From Candidatus Bathyarchaeota archaeon (GTDB lineage: Archaea; Thermoproteota; Bathyarchaeia; Bathyarchaeales; Bathycorpusculaceae), in the NCBI GenBank assembly GCA_026014615.1, contig JAOZHZ010000018.1:1-64000 (forward strand): a DNA stretch of 64,000 nt, given 5' to 3'. Under the pieces are notes generated by a model. That model had not been told where the DNA came from. It worked only from the letters and a program-made list of their open reading frames with translations, and made no database searches. This document shows positions 1-11,037 of this stretch, in pieces. Position numbers and translations under genes: made by a program. Each line of letters begins with the position of its first letter. Within the stretch, counting starts at the first letter, position 1.

Positions 1-1074
1 ACGCCAACTCTGCCTCCTACGACTAACCAAAATATAAATAAAAAACGGAACCCCCAACAAAGAAGTAACAATACCCACCGGCAACTCAGCAGGAGCCAAC
101 ACCAACCGCCCCACAGTATCAGAACACACAAGCAAACAAGCCCCAACCAACGCACTACAAGGAATAAGAAAACGATGATCACTACCAATAAGCATACGAG
201 CAATATGCGGAGAAATCAAACAAACAAACCCAATAACCCCAGTAAAAGCAATAATAACAGCAGTTGCTAAAGTTTCTAGAATCATGGTTATAGCTAATAC
301 TCTTTTGGAGTTAACGCCTAAGCTTGTTGCGACCTCCTCACCCATGCTTAACACGTTAATGTTCCACGACTGAAGCACCATAAGAAGAGTAGTCACAACA
401 ATAACAGGCAAAACAATCATTATACTATCCCATGTTGCTGAGTTAAGGCCGCCCATAAGCCAAAAAACAACCGCCCGCACAGCCTCATGCTCAGGAGCAA
501 GATACTGAATCAAAGACAACATCGCAGAAAACAAATAACCAACAGCCACACCAGCCAAAATAACCGTCTCCGTAGTCATACTACGAATACGAGCAATACC
601 ATACACCAACAACATAGCCAACATACTAAAAACAAACGCATTAACAATAACCAAATAACTACCATAACCAGAAATCAAACCAACACCAAATACTATCGCC
701 AACGCTGCGCCAAAACCTGCAGCAGAAGAAATACCCAAAATATAAGAAGAAACAAGAGGATTTCGCAAAACACCCTGCATCGTCGCACCTGCAGCTGCAA
801 GACCAGCGCCAGCAACCAGCGCTAAGATTATGCGGGGAAGCCTCAAATCCATGATTATCGTCTGAGTTAACCTTGACCCTCCCTCAATCTCGAGACTAGG
901 AAAAAGCCTTGAAAAGATAACTTGCATTGCTTCATTAAAACGAGGGGAGCCTGCACCAAGGCTCACCGAAACTACTATAGCTATAATTAACGCAATAAAA
1001 ATGGAGGTTATGGCAAGTACTTTCCGTTTCTTGCCTTTTTTATAGAGTCTTTTCAGTTCAGCAGCTGTACTCAT
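1..1074 (-). CDS. btuC: BtuC/FecCD-type ABC transporter permease (3' end cut by window)
   Basis: Membrane permease of an ABC importer for corrinoids or another metal chelate. The frame is open from ATG at 1074 to the window edge (358 codons). The protein shows the family's alternating membrane segments, the motif [20 protein letters not shown], then [12 protein letters not shown], and the late segment [18 protein letters not shown]. It has reached the usual terminal [11 protein letters not shown], so only a few residues should be missing. ATG overlaps the stop of the upstream binding-protein gene by four bases (ATGA), which indicates translational coupling. It is the third gene of the operon that starts at 5326. 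The cobalamin assignment rests on the neighbours (cobN, cbiZ, cbi genes); an iron-chelate substrate cannot be excluded from sequence. The ATPase gene should lie just left of the window. Confidence 0.9.
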   Translation of the reverse strand, partial: MSTAAELKRLYKKGKKRKVLAITSIFIALIIAIVVSVSLGAGSPRFNEAMQVIFSRLFPSLEIEGGSRLTQTIIMDLRLPRIILALVAGAGLAAAGATMQGVLRNPLVSSYILGISSAAGFGAALAIVFGVGLISGYGSYLVIVNAFVFSMLAMLLVYGIARIRSMTTETVILAGVAVGYLFSAMLSLIQYLAPEHEAVRAVVFWLMGGLNSATWDSIMIVLPVIVVTTLLMVLQSWNINVLSMGEEVATSLGVNSKRVLAITMILETLATAVIIAFTGVIGFVCLISPHIARMLIGSDHRFLIPCSALVGACLLVCSDTVGRLVLAPAELPVGIVTSLLGVPFFIYILVSRRRQSWR

Positions 1075-3284
1075 GGATACACGTACACTCCAGGTATGTC
1101 AGATCCGAAATACTTTAGATTCACTTCCGTGTTAACTGCAGCAGGGTCTATGTCTGCGAAGAGGGTGGGCTGACACCATTTTGCCCAATAGAGGTAGCCG
1201 ACTACACAGCGGATTCCACCTCGGGCAGCCCAATCGCAGACGTAGACCTGCTCATTCTTAATGGCGTCCACGTCAGTTAATGCGGGTCGGCTTAGGATGG
1301 AATCTCTTACGGTTATGAAGTCTTCTTCTATGTGGTCAGGGCTGCTGACCATGTAGATGATTATTTCGGGATTCTGTTCTACTACGAATTCAGCGCTTAG
1401 CACCGATGCATATTCTGAGGCGTTTTCAGCGATGTTTATTCCGCCTGCTTGGTCCAATCCAGGAGTGGTAAAGGTGTTGTAGGGTTCATACCATTCAAGC
1501 ATAACTCGGGGTCGTTGGTCTACAGTTAGAGTTGCAATTCGGTCTTTGACGAGATTGTTGTATTCTTGAACGTAAGTAACGTATTCTTCAGCGATTTCTT
1601 GGCTACCTACTATTTCTGCAATTGTGCTTACCAGTTTGCAACTGAAGTCGATTGGGGTGTCATCTGAGTGTTTACTTGGTTCTGGGTCGTCTGGGTCAGC
1701 TATGAAAATAGGTACGCCAGCCGCTTGAATCTGCTCCATAAGTACATCGTTGTAGGGCAACATTGAATCAGCAAACAACACATCAGGGTCCGATTCTAGT
1801 ATCATTTCAACATTTGGGAGATAGGAGTTATCAGCAACAACAGGCACATCCATAACAGATGGCGGTAACGTTGACACTTTGTCACGTCCAATAAGTCTGT
1901 CCTCGCAGCCTAGAGCGCAAAGAATCTCTGTTAAACCAGAATTTATACTGACAATGCGTTCTACAGGTAGATTAAGAGTCATTAGTTCTCCATTTCCATC
2001 TTCTACGGTGACTATCTCAGGGTACGCGAAAGTGTTGTTTATTGTAACGCCGTAGAATTTCTGAATCATTTCTGCATGTACTTCTGCTGGATTGATGTCG
2101 GCGAAGAGGTTAGGATGGAACCATTTTGCTAGATACAGCAAACCAATGGCTCGTCGTGACACTAAGGCGGTGTTCTTGATTATGTATACTTTGCCTTCTT
2201 GCACAGCTGTGGCTTCGCCCATTCCGCTACGAGTCATAATGTTGGTTCGAAGAGTCTGGAAATCTTCATAGGTTTCTCCGTCAAGGTAAGTGGACATCCT
2301 AAGGATGATATCAGGATCCTGCTCCAAAACGTATTCGGCGCTCATTTGAGGATTCTCAGTATCAGCGGTTTCGGCGACGTTTATTCCGCCTGCGGTTTCT
2401 ATCATTTCGGTATAGGTAGAGTTTGGACCAGCGCTAAACCAGTCCATATACCATTCGAAAAAGATCACAGGCTTGTCATCTCTTGTGAGGTTCGCAACAC
2501 GATCTTTGACAAGGTTCTCGTAGTGCGTCTCAAAATCGATTAGTTCAGCAGCTTTATCTTCAGCTTCCAAGATCACTCCCAAGTTTTGTATGAAAGAGTT
2601 CCGTCGAGGAGCCATTGACATTTCAATCATTACGGCGATTCCCGCATTTTTGAATGTAGTTTGAAGCTCATCAGAAAGCCCTTCATCTGCAATCACCAAC
2701 TCGGGTTCTAACTCTAGCACCAACTCGGGACTGACACTGAACGACGTCTCAGCCACCACGGGCAGATCCAAAACCGACTGGGGAACAATTGCTTCTTCGT
2801 CACTAGATAGATCACTACGTCCCACTATTTGGTCAGCGCAACCTAAGGCACAGATAAGATCTGCTCCATCTATTGCCACTATACGCGTCACAGGAAGAGT
2901 TAATTCAATAGAGTTTCCGAGTTTGTCCACCACAGTTACCGTTTTCGGTCCAGGTGTAGGAGTGGGAGTTGGCGTAGGGGTAGCCGTCGGCGTAGCGGTA
3001 GCGGTCGGTGTTGCTGTAGGTGTGGGACTGGCAGTTGGGGTCGCAGTAGGTGAGGGTGTAACAGTTGGTTGAGTGGTAGGCGTAGCAGTAGGCGATGGCG
3101 TAGAAGTTGGGCTTTGCGTAGGCGAGGCGGTTGGTGTCGCCGAAGGAGTGGGATTCAAAGTAGGAGAGGGTGAAGGTGACGGCGATGGCTGAACACTAAG
3201 TAAGGTGTAAGCTCCATATACCGAGGCAGTTACGATTAAAGCAATTAAAACTACAGATAAAATAGCAGTTGTTTTCTTCATCAT
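1071..3284 (-). CDS. Double-domain BtuF-like substrate-binding protein, membrane-anchored (copy 1)
   Basis: Extracytoplasmic binding protein for the BtuC-like permease that follows. Residues 1-30 form an N-terminal membrane anchor or signal. Residues about 30-110 are a proline/threonine/serine stalk. Two periplasmic-binding domains of the vitamin B12/iron-chelate type follow, about 115-395 and 400-737. Each begins with a TLPVxRIV motif and ends with a KWFHPxLFADI or [11 protein letters not shown] motif. Both domains carry the unusual motif CALGC. A typical BtuF has one domain, so this is a tandem duplication. I chose the ATG at 3284 because GGGAGGTG lies five bases before it; an ATG at 3311 would lie inside the preceding gene. 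The Shine-Dalgarno overlaps the stop of the chelatase gene, which indicates coupling. The ligand is inferred from context. Confidence 0.88.
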   Translation of the reverse strand: MMKKTTAILSVVLIALIVTASVYGAYTLLSVQPSPSPSPSPTLNPTPSATPTASPTQSPTSTPSPTATPTTQPTVTPSPTATPTASPTPTATPTATATPTATPTPTPTPTPGPKTVTVVDKLGNSIELTLPVTRIVAIDGADLICALGCADQIVGRSDLSSDEEAIVPQSVLDLPVVAETSFSVSPELVLELEPELVIADEGLSDELQTTFKNAGIAVMIEMSMAPRRNSFIQNLGVILEAEDKAAELIDFETHYENLVKDRVANLTRDDKPVIFFEWYMDWFSAGPNSTYTEMIETAGGINVAETADTENPQMSAEYVLEQDPDIILRMSTYLDGETYEDFQTLRTNIMTRSGMGEATAVQEGKVYIIKNTALVSRRAIGLLYLAKWFHPNLFADINPAEVHAEMIQKFYGVTINNTFAYPEIVTVEDGNGELMTLNLPVERIVSINSGLTEILCALGCEDRLIGRDKVSTLPPSVMDVPVVADNSYLPNVEMILESDPDVLFADSMLPYNDVLMEQIQAAGVPIFIADPDDPEPSKHSDDTPIDFSCKLVSTIAEIVGSQEIAEEYVTYVQEYNNLVKDRIATLTVDQRPRVMLEWYEPYNTFTTPGLDQAGGINIAENASEYASVLSAEFVVEQNPEIIIYMVSSPDHIEEDFITVRDSILSRPALTDVDAIKNEQVYVCDWAARGGIRCVVGYLYWAKWCQPTLFADIDPAAVNTEVNLKYFGSDIPGVYVYP

Positions 3285-3295
3285 TTTCACCTCCC

Positions 3296-5326
3296 TTAAG
3301 AGTTGTTCCACATGCTTTCTGGACTAGAATCAAGGTTGTCTCGAACTACTGAAGCGATGGGGGCGGCACTAAGCTCTTCCAACCTCAAATAACGACCCCT
3401 CATTTCATCACAGATCTGCTTCACAAGCCCAAAAGTGAGGACACCTCTCTCAGTATCGATAGCAATTGCCTTCACGCCGGCGTAACCTATCTCTCGAGCA
3501 ACCCTCTTTGCTTCCTCTACAGGATCACCACCCTTAAGAGGAACATTAGCGCGTCCGTCAGAAACTAGAGCAAGAAGAGGAATGGCCTCCTTGTCCCGTT
3601 TTGTGTATTCTTGAATAGCGTCCAACCCAAGCGCTAAACCGTGAGCCATTGGAGTACGCCCTCCAGTAGGCAAAACCGACAAGAATTTTTGGGCAAGCTC
3701 AACACTGTTAGTTGGAGGAAGCACAAGTTCCGCTGTATCTTTACGGAAAACAACCATACCTACACGGTCCCGCCGTTGATATGCATCAAGCAATAGAGAA
3801 AGAACTGCACCTTTGGTGGCTGTCATTCGCTCTTCGGCAGCCATGGAGCCACTGGCGTCAACGACGAACATAATCAAATTGCCGACTTTTCTTTCACGAA
3901 CTTTCTCGCGAAGATCAGTTTTCTCAATAAGAAAGCCATCTTTATTGCCAGAAGCCTCTTTGCGCTGACGCTGAAACGGCGCAGCCACCCGCAATGTGGC
4001 ATCAAAAGCTAAATCGGTAACCTTTCCCTTAGGAAGGACACTGCCAACGTAACGACCTGTTTTCGAGTTGCTTATGCTTTTAGATCTTCGACCACCATTG
4101 CTACGTTGGACTTCATCCAAAACAGGCGTATCAAGAGGCTTCACGGCGTAAGGGGTATCAGCCTCAAAAACCTGTTCAGGCGCTTCTTTGTCATCAGATT
4201 TTTGCTCAGGATCCTGATCTTCCTGATTATCGTTTTGGGAAGAATCATTTTGAGGTGGAGGGGGTTGCTGTTGCTTGTTTTCTTTGTTTTCCTCCCATTT
4301 GTCTACGCTATCCTGAATCTGCTGCTGCTCCAATTTAGGTTCCTCAAAAGGTTGACGCCGACGCCGATGCGCCAAAGCCAACTCGGCTGCTTCTTTAACG
4401 TCTTCTTCGGTAACTTCAGTTCGACCTTTATAAGCCGCAATTGTACAGGCAGCTTTATAAATTGTAATATCCGCACGGTGCCCATCCACAGCAAAATCCG
4501 TGCAAATCAAGGTGATTAAATCCAGCATATCATCGCTCAGCTTTACTTGAGGCAACAGTTTCGTAGCGTCAATGATCTTGCGAAGAATCTGAGCTTGAGA
4601 TTCAATTTGAGTAGCAACAAACCCTGCAGGGTCAGCTTCAAAAGCGATACGACGTCGAACGATTTCAGCTCTTGCTTCACGGTATGGAATGCCTTTAACT
4701 TCAACTGAAAGCGCGAAACGATCCAGTAGTTGAGGTCTGAGCTCGCCCTCTTCAGGGTTCATTGTGCCGACGAGAACAAATTCTGAAGGATGAATAAACG
4801 AAACACCCTCACGTTCAACATAATTTACGCCCATAGCCGCCGCATCAAGCAAAACGTCAACCAAATGATCATCCAACAAATTAACTTCATCAATGTACAA
4901 AATGTTCCGATTAGCCGCCGCCAAAATGCCTGGCTCAAAATGTTTCTCGCCGCTTTTAATGGCTTTCTCAATGTCTAAAGTACCGACGAGTCTGTCTTCG
5001 GTTGCTCCAACAGGCAAATCCACAACAGACACTGACCGCTTAACGGTAGGAAGGGACACACCGTTGGCTACCTTGGCGCTGCAGAAACTGCATAAGTCCT
5101 TCGGACGCTGCGGGTCACAATGGAAAGGACAGTCAGCCACAACATTAACTTCAGGAAGCAAATTGGCCAAAGCTCGCACAGCCAAAGATTTGCCTGTTCC
5201 TTTTTCTCCCCGCAGAAGTACACCGCCAATTTTTGGGTTGATAACGTTCAAAATTAATGCTAATTTCATTTTTTCTTGACCGACAATAGCGCTGAAGGGA
5301 TATGTCGTTTTGTTTCGCCAGTGCAT
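3296..5326 (-). CDS. Magnesium/cobalt chelatase ChlI-ChlD fusion (AAA+ plus VWA)
   Basis: ATP-driving subunit of a class I metal chelatase, expected to work with CobN (gene at 7227) to insert cobalt, or another metal, into a tetrapyrrole. Residues 1-340 are a ChlI-type AAA+ domain with Walker A GEKGTGKS at 40-47, a ChlI-type cysteine cluster [17 protein letters not shown], and Walker [14 protein letters not shown] glutamine/proline/acidic linker follows. The last 190 or so residues are a ChlD-type VWA domain with the MIDAS motif DASGSM. The length of 676 fits fused archaeal BchI/BchD proteins. It leads an operon with the double-domain binding protein and the BtuC-like permease. The ATG at 5326 has AAGGGGA nine bases upstream. 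A TATA box and a regulon palindrome (5346-5362) precede it. Confidence 0.93.
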   Translation of the reverse strand: MHWRNKTTYPFSAIVGQEKMKLALILNVINPKIGGVLLRGEKGTGKSLAVRALANLLPEVNVVADCPFHCDPQRPKDLCSFCSAKVANGVSLPTVKRSVSVVDLPVGATEDRLVGTLDIEKAIKSGEKHFEPGILAAANRNILYIDEVNLLDDHLVDVLLDAAAMGVNYVEREGVSFIHPSEFVLVGTMNPEEGELRPQLLDRFALSVEVKGIPYREARAEIVRRRIAFEADPAGFVATQIESQAQILRKIIDATKLLPQVKLSDDMLDLITLICTDFAVDGHRADITIYKAACTIAAYKGRTEVTEEDVKEAAELALAHRRRRQPFEEPKLEQQQIQDSVDKWEENKENKQQQPPPPQNDSSQNDNQEDQDPEQKSDDKEAPEQVFEADTPYAVKPLDTPVLDEVQRSNGGRRSKSISNSKTGRYVGSVLPKGKVTDLAFDATLRVAAPFQRQRKEASGNKDGFLIEKTDLREKVRERKVGNLIMFVVDASGSMAAEERMTATKGAVLSLLLDAYQRRDRVGMVVFRKDTAELVLPPTNSVELAQKFLSVLPTGGRTPMAHGLALGLDAIQEYTKRDKEAIPLLALVSDGRANVPLKGGDPVEEAKRVAREIGYAGVKAIAIDTERGVLTFGLVKQICDEMRGRYLRLEELSAAPIASVVRDNLDSSPESMWNNS

Positions 5327-5345
5327 TGACTCAATTCCCCTTGTT

Positions 5346-5376
5346 GGTTGGATTATCCAAACTATTTGATATAAAC
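5346..5376 (-). promoter_or_regulatory. Promoter with operator site 1 (chelatase operon)
   Basis: On the minus strand a TATA box TTTATAT (5369-5375) is followed by the palindrome at 5346-5362. On the plus strand this reads GGTTGGATTATCCAAAC, with a perfect 13-bp core at 5348-5360. The operator covers the stretch between the TATA box and the expected transcription start near 5346, about 20 bases before the ATG at 5326. This position suggests a repressor that blocks initiation. Further upstream lie AACCAAGGTT (5410-5419) and GGTTGAACAACC (5402-5413). Confidence 0.7.
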
Positions 5377-5490
5377 CTTAGTTTAACCTAAGTTAAGTAA
5401 AGGTTGAACAACCAAGGTTTAACAAAGCACGAAAAACCACCACCAAAAAACTGACTACAGCACAAACACACCCCTTGCGCATAAAGAAAG

Positions 5491-5527
5491 TTTTATATGC
5501 TCATCACGGATGGGTTATCCACCCATC
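5491..5527 (+). promoter_or_regulatory. Promoter with operator site 2 (cysteine-rich gene)
   Basis: A TATA box TTTTATATG (5491-5499) is followed by GGATGGGTTATCCACCC at 5508-5524. This copy also contains a second, overlapping inverted repeat, GATGGGT and ACCCATC, spanning 5509-5527. The arrangement matches the other five sites: the operator starts about 10-15 bases after the TATA centre and covers the expected start of transcription. It faces the gene at 5561. Confidence 0.68.
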
Positions 5528-5560
5528 AACACTGATTATAGATAAGGACATGACGAAAAA

Positions 5561-6259
5561 ATGGACATGATAGTAGGCGCAGGGAAAATTCACGGGTGCG
5601 ACCCTATAGCCTTCCTCAAAGAAAAGAAAAAAGACTTTGTTGTGGTGGTAGATAAAAACCCGAATACACCAGCCATAAAACGTCATAAACTTAAAAAGCC
5701 CGACAAAATAATCGGAAAAGGCGGTTTTTTTATCCAAGGTGACGTTTCCAAAGCGCTTTCGCTATTTGAAGAATTAAAGCCGGAATACGTGTTTCCAACA
5801 TCGCCTGTTCATATAGTAACAGAATTGACAAAGATCAAATTTAATCTTGAACGCTGGGACGAAGCAATAAGCCCCATACTACCCTATCTTCCTGCATCAG
5901 TTGTCCTCAGAGCGGGACGAGGCGAATTGGTTCTTAGTTTCAACAGAGATAAAAACTGTGTAAAAAAATGTGGATCACCCGAAGTGTTTACTTCAGCTTA
6001 TTTAGGAAAAAACTGTACAATGGATCGTGTAAGACCATGCACCATGGATCAACTAATGCGGTATGCCTGCCCCGACGCCTTCGTCTTATTTAGCCAATCA
6101 ATGGCTCCAAGCCTGGGCGCATATAAAGGCGAGGAAATTTTCCAGTTCTTTAAGTGGGCGGAAAAAAAAGAGCACTTCGTGTTAGGCACATCCTGCAATT
6201 GCCACGGCATTTTCTGGGGATTTCGCAAAACCAAAGACCAAACTGACCCGAAGACGTGA
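5561..6259 (+). CDS. Cysteine-rich protein of unknown function in the cobalamin regulon
   Basis: I do not recognise this family. The 232-residue protein has no signal or membrane segment. Residues 1-35 look like a nucleotide-binding start: a strand followed by GAGKIHG, then a VVVV strand ending in D. The second half is rich in cysteine: C133 and C137, C152, C160, C170, C212 and C214, plus C13 near the start. The spacing Cx3C and the terminal CxC suggest metal or iron-sulfur binding. It stands alone, is divergent from the chelatase operon and has its own copy of the regulon operator, which is the only evidence for a cobalt or corrinoid role. ATG at 5567 is an alternative start. An ATGA-type four-codon reading frame directly before it is probably not meaningful. 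Confidence 0.75.
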   Translation: MDMIVGAGKIHGCDPIAFLKEKKKDFVVVVDKNPNTPAIKRHKLKKPDKIIGKGGFFIQGDVSKALSLFEELKPEYVFPTSPVHIVTELTKIKFNLERWDEAISPILPYLPASVVLRAGRGELVLSFNRDKNCVKKCGSPEVFTSAYLGKNCTMDRVRPCTMDQLMRYACPDAFVLFSQSMAPSLGAYKGEEIFQFFKWAEKKEHFVLGTSCNCHGIFWGFRKTKDQTDPKT

Positions 6260-6334
6260 ATCACCTCAGCAAATCAACGCGTAACAACTACAAGAATAAG
6301 CAGCACAGTCAAAGGCGCCTGTTACCTGAGATTT

Positions 6335-7222
6335 TTAGAAATCACGTTCTTTAGATTTACCGGCAAACACATTAAGTTTAAGCTTCCAGCACGTGTTCCA
6401 TTTTTCGCGCAGGTTACTTTTTGTTCCGTCATGTTTCTTTAACGCTTCAGCAACAGCCGTTTTTGTTGAAGACCCAATCAAGCCACTAATAGTCGGATGC
6501 ACATTCTTAGAGGGAAAAGATTTGGCAGGTGCTCCAGAAACAATAATAACATTGTCGGTACCCGTGCCAGTTGCTTGGTTAAGGGGTGTATAAGTGCTTG
6601 GAACGTTCAGGTCTTGAAGCGCTGCAGTTTTTGCTTCAGTAGCAGTAATAACTGCTTTCACCATAGCCCCCGCAGTCAACACGCAGTTAGTCAGGATAAT
6701 TATGTTGATAGTGCCAAGCATGTTTTCAAAAGCACCATTTCTCTCCACCCAACTTGCTTCATCCACGCCCGTCCTAAGAGCATTGTTTTTTGCGCCAGCG
6801 GTTACAAAACAGCAGACACGTAACTGTTGCCGACTTTGCTCAACAACGACCAAATCGTTCATACTAACGGCTGTACTCAAAAAAGCCACATTTCTGCGAG
6901 GAAGCCCCAACGTAGCTGCCAAACTATTTTTTAGTTCATCCTCTAAATAAGCTGGACAAGCCTTTTCAAATCCATCACAACTCTTAATCATATGCCTAAA
7001 TAAAGCATTAGGAATATGCGTGATACCGACAGACGGAACTCTTTTGCATCCCTCTGAAGTAGAAAAAACACGATGTGCCTCATCAAAGGAAACAAGCAAA
7101 GTGTTGGTCTCAAAGCCTTCATGTTTATGATAAACTACCTTGGCGCTCACCCCATCTAACGATACATTAATCGTCTTTTCTCTGAACACTGCACCTCCAT
7201 TGCCCATCACATGCAAACGCAC
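6335..7222 (-). CDS. cbiZ: Adenosylcobinamide amidohydrolase
   Basis: CbiZ removes the nucleotide-loop side chain from pseudocobalamin-type corrinoids or adenosylcobinamide to give adenosylcobyric acid, so that imported foreign corrinoids can be rebuilt. The protein (295 residues) has the family hallmarks GTINIIILTN, AMVKAVITATEAKTAALQDL and ATGTGTDN. It follows cobN by four bases in the operon led by the binding protein at 13224. The start is GTG at 7222; ATG at 7207 (residue 6) is possible. Co-occurrence with a corrinoid importer is the usual context for archaeal CbiZ and supports the B12 assignment of the neighbouring transport genes. Confidence 0.93.
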   Translation of the reverse strand: MRLHVMGNGGAVFREKTINVSLDGVSAKVVYHKHEGFETNTLLVSFDEAHRVFSTSEGCKRVPSVGITHIPNALFRHMIKSCDGFEKACPAYLEDELKNSLAATLGLPRRNVAFLSTAVSMNDLVVVEQSRQQLRVCCFVTAGAKNNALRTGVDEASWVERNGAFENMLGTINIIILTNCVLTAGAMVKAVITATEAKTAALQDLNVPSTYTPLNQATGTGTDNVIIVSGAPAKSFPSKNVHPTISGLIGSSTKTAVAEALKKHDGTKSNLREKWNTCWKLKLNVFAGKSKERDF

Positions 7223-7226
7223 AGCC

Positions 7227-10200
7227 TCACTTCTTTTCGTTTTTGCTTTCTATTAGTCCTTCAACTTGTAAGTAGAGTTGTTGCAGTTTCTGCTTCATCT
7301 CCTCTGACGCCTTCCATAGTCCACGCGAAATAGCCTCCAACAACCGCTCAGTAATATTCTGTAAAGCGTAAGGGTTAACTTCTTTAAGCCATTCCTGCAT
7401 TTCAGCATCAAGCGCGTATTTCTTCGCTAATCCCTCCCACATCCAATCCTCAACAACCTCAACCGTAGCATCCCAACCCAAAACAAAATCAGGAACCCTG
7501 GAAAGCTCCGCGGCGCCTTGGTAACCGTGACGTTTTAGACCCTGAAGGTATTTTGGGTTGAGGAGTCGGCTTCGGAAAACGTGGCAGGTTTCTTCAGCGG
7601 TGCTGCGAACTTTCACGCGGTCAGGGTCAGAACTATCTCCACAAAACGACCTAGGAGCTTTACCAGTGAAGACGCGAACAGCGTTTATCATGCCGCCGTG
7701 AGCGTCGTACCAATCATCACAGTCCAGTATGTCGTATTCGCGTGAATCATCATTTTTCACGGTAAGATTAATCTCGCTAAGACGTAGCTTGAACTGGTCA
7801 GGCATCATAACGCCATAGAGCTTTCGGCTGTAAACGTAGCTTCCCCAGATTATGTAAATGTCACTTAGGTCTTTTTGGTCTTTCCAGTTCTTAGAATCAA
7901 TCGCATGACTAACTCCGCAGCCATAAGCTGCAGGACGGTCTCCGAAAATTCTGTAACAAGCCTCCGCTTTAGCCTGCGTTACATCAACACCTTCCGTTGC
8001 CCGCCTTTTTAGTTCAGCTTCCACATGTTTAACAATGTAGTTCTTTTCTGGAAATTCCTTAAGACCAGCAACTAACGCCACAGCGCCATCAAGAAGATGA
8101 ATAAGGTTTGGAAAAGTATCGCGTAAGAGCCCACTGATGCGGATGGTAACGTCAATGCGTGGGCGTTTGAGTTTTTCAAGCGGAATCGGCTCGATGCCGA
8201 CAACTCGCCCGCTTGATTCTTCCCACACGGGTTGAACACCCAGCAGGTAAAGAATCTCCGCAACATCATCCCCCTTGGTTTTCATGGTAGGAACGGCCCA
8301 AAGGATTATGCCGACGCTTTCGGGGTACTTGCCTTCCTCTTTTAGGTAACGTTCAAGTAATGTGTCTCCTAAGGCAACGCCTACGCGCCAGGCGGCCTGT
8401 GTGGGTATGGCTCGGGGGTCAACTGAGTAAAAGTTTCGGCCCGTAGGCAAAATGTCCGCCATGCCTCGGGTTATGGAACCTGAAGGACCAGGAGGGATAT
8501 AGTTTCCCATACATGCTGACAAGGTGTTAGTTAACTCGTCGGTGGTGGCGTTTAAAGCAGGAACCAAGAAAACTGCGATGTATGCTAAGCATTTTTTTAT
8601 GTTAGGGGTGCTTGCGCCTAACACATCTGAAATTACAGCGTCTATACTTTGCTTCTTGAAGCCAGCGGCATCAAAACGTTTCATTAGTTCAAGGATATTG
8701 GTATTCAATTCTTTGATTACGTCGCCGTTGGTTTTGCCGTCAGCGTTCAGCTTTCCTCTATTTGCCAGTAAATCCTCATAGTCATATCCTTTCAGTTCCG
8801 CAACCGACTGCCGTAAAGAAGGCACTGAACCATTACTTAACCGTGTTAAAGTAAACAGAAACTCTTCTAAACGGGTATCTGTTGGAGGCACACCCAGCAA
8901 ATGCAGACCATCCCGAATCTGCGTATCGGACAGTTCACTCAAGTAACCAAGCAACCGCTCCAAAAAGCCATCAAAATCAGCAAAAACAGATTCGTCAGTA
9001 ACTTCCAGGTCTTGGTCTAGCTTAGCTTGAACTACGTTTTCCCAAATCAGCTTTTGCAGCACAGGCAACTTTTCTAGGTCAACAACCTTCGCATGATAGT
9101 ACTCCTGCATTTGAACCTCTAACTGCGACATCTCTTCGTAAGTGTCAGCGTTATGCATAACCGGAATCAAGTGGTCAATGATACAGCAGTAACTGCGTCT
9201 CTTTGCTTGAGCACCTTCTCCAGGATTTGTAATTATATAGGGATAAACGTTAGGAAGGTCAGAAATTGCTGCGTCGGGAAAACAAGACGCGGAAAGACCC
9301 ACCGACTTGCCGGGTAACCACTCTAAGCTGCCGTGGGTGCCCAGATGAATAACTACGTCAGCTTTGAATACATCACGAATCCACCGATAGTAAGCGTAGT
9401 AATGATGGGACATAGCTAAATCGGGGTCATGATAAATGGCGGCGGAGTTCTCTAAAAAGCCTCTTGGTGGCTGAAGCGCTATGAAAACGTTACCATTAAG
9501 AATTCCCGCTATCAGCAGTTTCCCGTTATGATTGAAGACTTTTCCAGGCGGTGCCCCCCAACTCTTTACCATTTTGTCACGGGCATCTTTGGGTAATTCA
9601 CCAAACCATTTCGCATATTGCGTGCCTGAAACTTTTGCCACTGCTCTTTCGGCAAGTGCGTCGGCACTTAACCACCGCTGGTCATTAGTAAGACCATTGA
9701 TAACGTCATCCATTAGCTTCTGAGCGCTCTCGGGCAAGCCATCTAACTTGAAAGATTGTTTTTTCAGATTCTGCAAGATGCTCATGGCTGAGACGGAGCT
9801 GTCAAGACCAAAAACGTGACCGATTGTGTCATTTCGGGGTGGATAGTTGTGGAAAAAAATTGCTACTTTTTTCTCACTATTTGGAATATGCCTTAGTTTA
9901 GCCCAATTTAGGCTTAGCCGAACCAGTTTGTTTATCCTTTCAGGAATAGGTAGGTATCGAATTATGTGGTCTCCCGTGGATGCATTCGTTTGGGCAAAAA
10001 CCATTGTGCCAATTGGTACGGTAATTAAGAACCCGTCAAACTCTGGCAGAGCCACCTGAGAAGGTATGTCTGTCACGCTGAGACCTTGTATGGTATCCCG
10101 CCAATCTTCAAAGGAGTTACAGGTTAAAACTGCCTTCAAAACGGGTACGCCCAGTCTTGCGAGGGCACTCGAAACTTTGGAGCCTTCCTGGGACATACAA

Positions 10201-10976
10201 AAAGAGAAAAACAGGGCACTAATGACCACATCAACCGTGGGTTTGCCCTCTTTCAAGAAGTAGTTTTCAATCAAACAAGCTAAACCGTGAGATTCTTCAG
10301 AACCTTCTTTATAATTGCTGAAAAACACTGGAAGCACATTAGCATCTTGTTGTTCGATTTCTCTGATTAGGCTGTCAACAAAATCTGTGTCTTCACTTTG
10401 TATGTGACTTTGATGGAACCAGATGCCGACGGTGAGTTTGTCTGGCTGAACCCTTTTTTGCATATATTCGTTTAGTGTAGGAGTATATTCGAAGTCAGGA
10501 TGATAAATCCCTTCACGCACCGGCAAAACAGGCGGAGCCACCGCATAAGAGTCAGCCACGAAGCGATTCAATAAAAATAATAACAGATTCTCAAAATTTT
10601 TCTTTCCGCCATACTTAAGATAACCATAGATGTTTTGGCAGTCCTTTTGTTCATTCGTGGAATCAAGAAGAATCTGTGAGCCAGAACAAATAACAAACAA
10701 CTTAACGTTAAAACTTTTCAGTAAGGATACAATTGGGTCGAATTCAGGACGGCTACTGAACAAATGTATTATTGTTACGTCAGAGGTTTTAGCAAACTGA
10801 ATAAACTGGTCAATGTTCTCAAAATTTTTTATGTCTCCATTTCCGAAGTCGCCACCTGACCAAAGCCGAGCAGTTATTACGTCTCCGAATCTTTGGTTTA
10901 CAGATTGCAATGCAGACATGAAAGGTTTTGTATCTGAGGGATTTGTTGTAGCAAAAGCTACCTTCAGGTGCTTCAT
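7227..10976 (-). CDS. cobN: Cobaltochelatase subunit CobN
   Basis: Large porphyrin-binding subunit of a class I chelatase (CobN/BchH family), here 1249 residues, the family's normal size. Family motifs include HLGTHGSLEWLPGK, NPGEGAQAKRRSYCCIIDHL, YTVD-like GRNFYSVDPRAIPTQAA and the C-terminal GYQGAAELSRVPDFVLGWDA. With the ChlI-ChlD protein at 3296 it would form an ATP-dependent chelatase. In aerobic pathways the substrate is hydrogenobyrinic acid diamide; in an anaerobic archaeon with CbiX the substrate is uncertain. I chose ATG at 10976 (AAGGA eight bases upstream). The frame extends to an ATG at 11051 that would overlap the upstream gene by 14 bases and also has a GAAGG before it, so that start remains possible. 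Confidence 0.92.
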   Translation of the reverse strand: MKHLKVAFATTNPSDTKPFMSALQSVNQRFGDVITARLWSGGDFGNGDIKNFENIDQFIQFAKTSDVTIIHLFSSRPEFDPIVSLLKSFNVKLFVICSGSQILLDSTNEQKDCQNIYGYLKYGGKKNFENLLLFLLNRFVADSYAVAPPVLPVREGIYHPDFEYTPTLNEYMQKRVQPDKLTVGIWFHQSHIQSEDTDFVDSLIREIEQQDANVLPVFFSNYKEGSEESHGLACLIENYFLKEGKPTVDVVISALFFSFCMSQEGSKVSSALARLGVPVLKAVLTCNSFEDWRDTIQGLSVTDIPSQVALPEFDGFLITVPIGTMVFAQTNASTGDHIIRYLPIPERINKLVRLSLNWAKLRHIPNSEKKVAIFFHNYPPRNDTIGHVFGLDSSVSAMSILQNLKKQSFKLDGLPESAQKLMDDVINGLTNDQRWLSADALAERAVAKVSGTQYAKWFGELPKDARDKMVKSWGAPPGKVFNHNGKLLIAGILNGNVFIALQPPRGFLENSAAIYHDPDLAMSHHYYAYYRWIRDVFKADVVIHLGTHGSLEWLPGKSVGLSASCFPDAAISDLPNVYPYIITNPGEGAQAKRRSYCCIIDHLIPVMHNADTYEEMSQLEVQMQEYYHAKVVDLEKLPVLQKLIWENVVQAKLDQDLEVTDESVFADFDGFLERLLGYLSELSDTQIRDGLHLLGVPPTDTRLEEFLFTLTRLSNGSVPSLRQSVAELKGYDYEDLLANRGKLNADGKTNGDVIKELNTNILELMKRFDAAGFKKQSIDAVISDVLGASTPNIKKCLAYIAVFLVPALNATTDELTNTLSACMGNYIPPGPSGSITRGMADILPTGRNFYSVDPRAIPTQAAWRVGVALGDTLLERYLKEEGKYPESVGIILWAVPTMKTKGDDVAEILYLLGVQPVWEESSGRVVGIEPIPLEKLKRPRIDVTIRISGLLRDTFPNLIHLLDGAVALVAGLKEFPEKNYIVKHVEAELKRRATEGVDVTQAKAEACYRIFGDRPAAYGCGVSHAIDSKNWKDQKDLSDIYIIWGSYVYSRKLYGVMMPDQFKLRLSEINLTVKNDDSREYDILDCDDWYDAHGGMINAVRVFTGKAPRSFCGDSSDPDRVKVRSTAEETCHVFRSRLLNPKYLQGLKRHGYQGAAELSRVPDFVLGWDATVEVVEDWMWEGLAKKYALDAEMQEWLKEVNPYALQNITERLLEAISRGLWKASEEMKQKLQQLYLQVEGLIESKNEKK

Positions 10977-11037
10977 TGATTTTTCCTTCTGTGTGAGTGT
11001 TAACAAAAAAGAAGAGGAGTTGGTAGGGCATTTGTCC

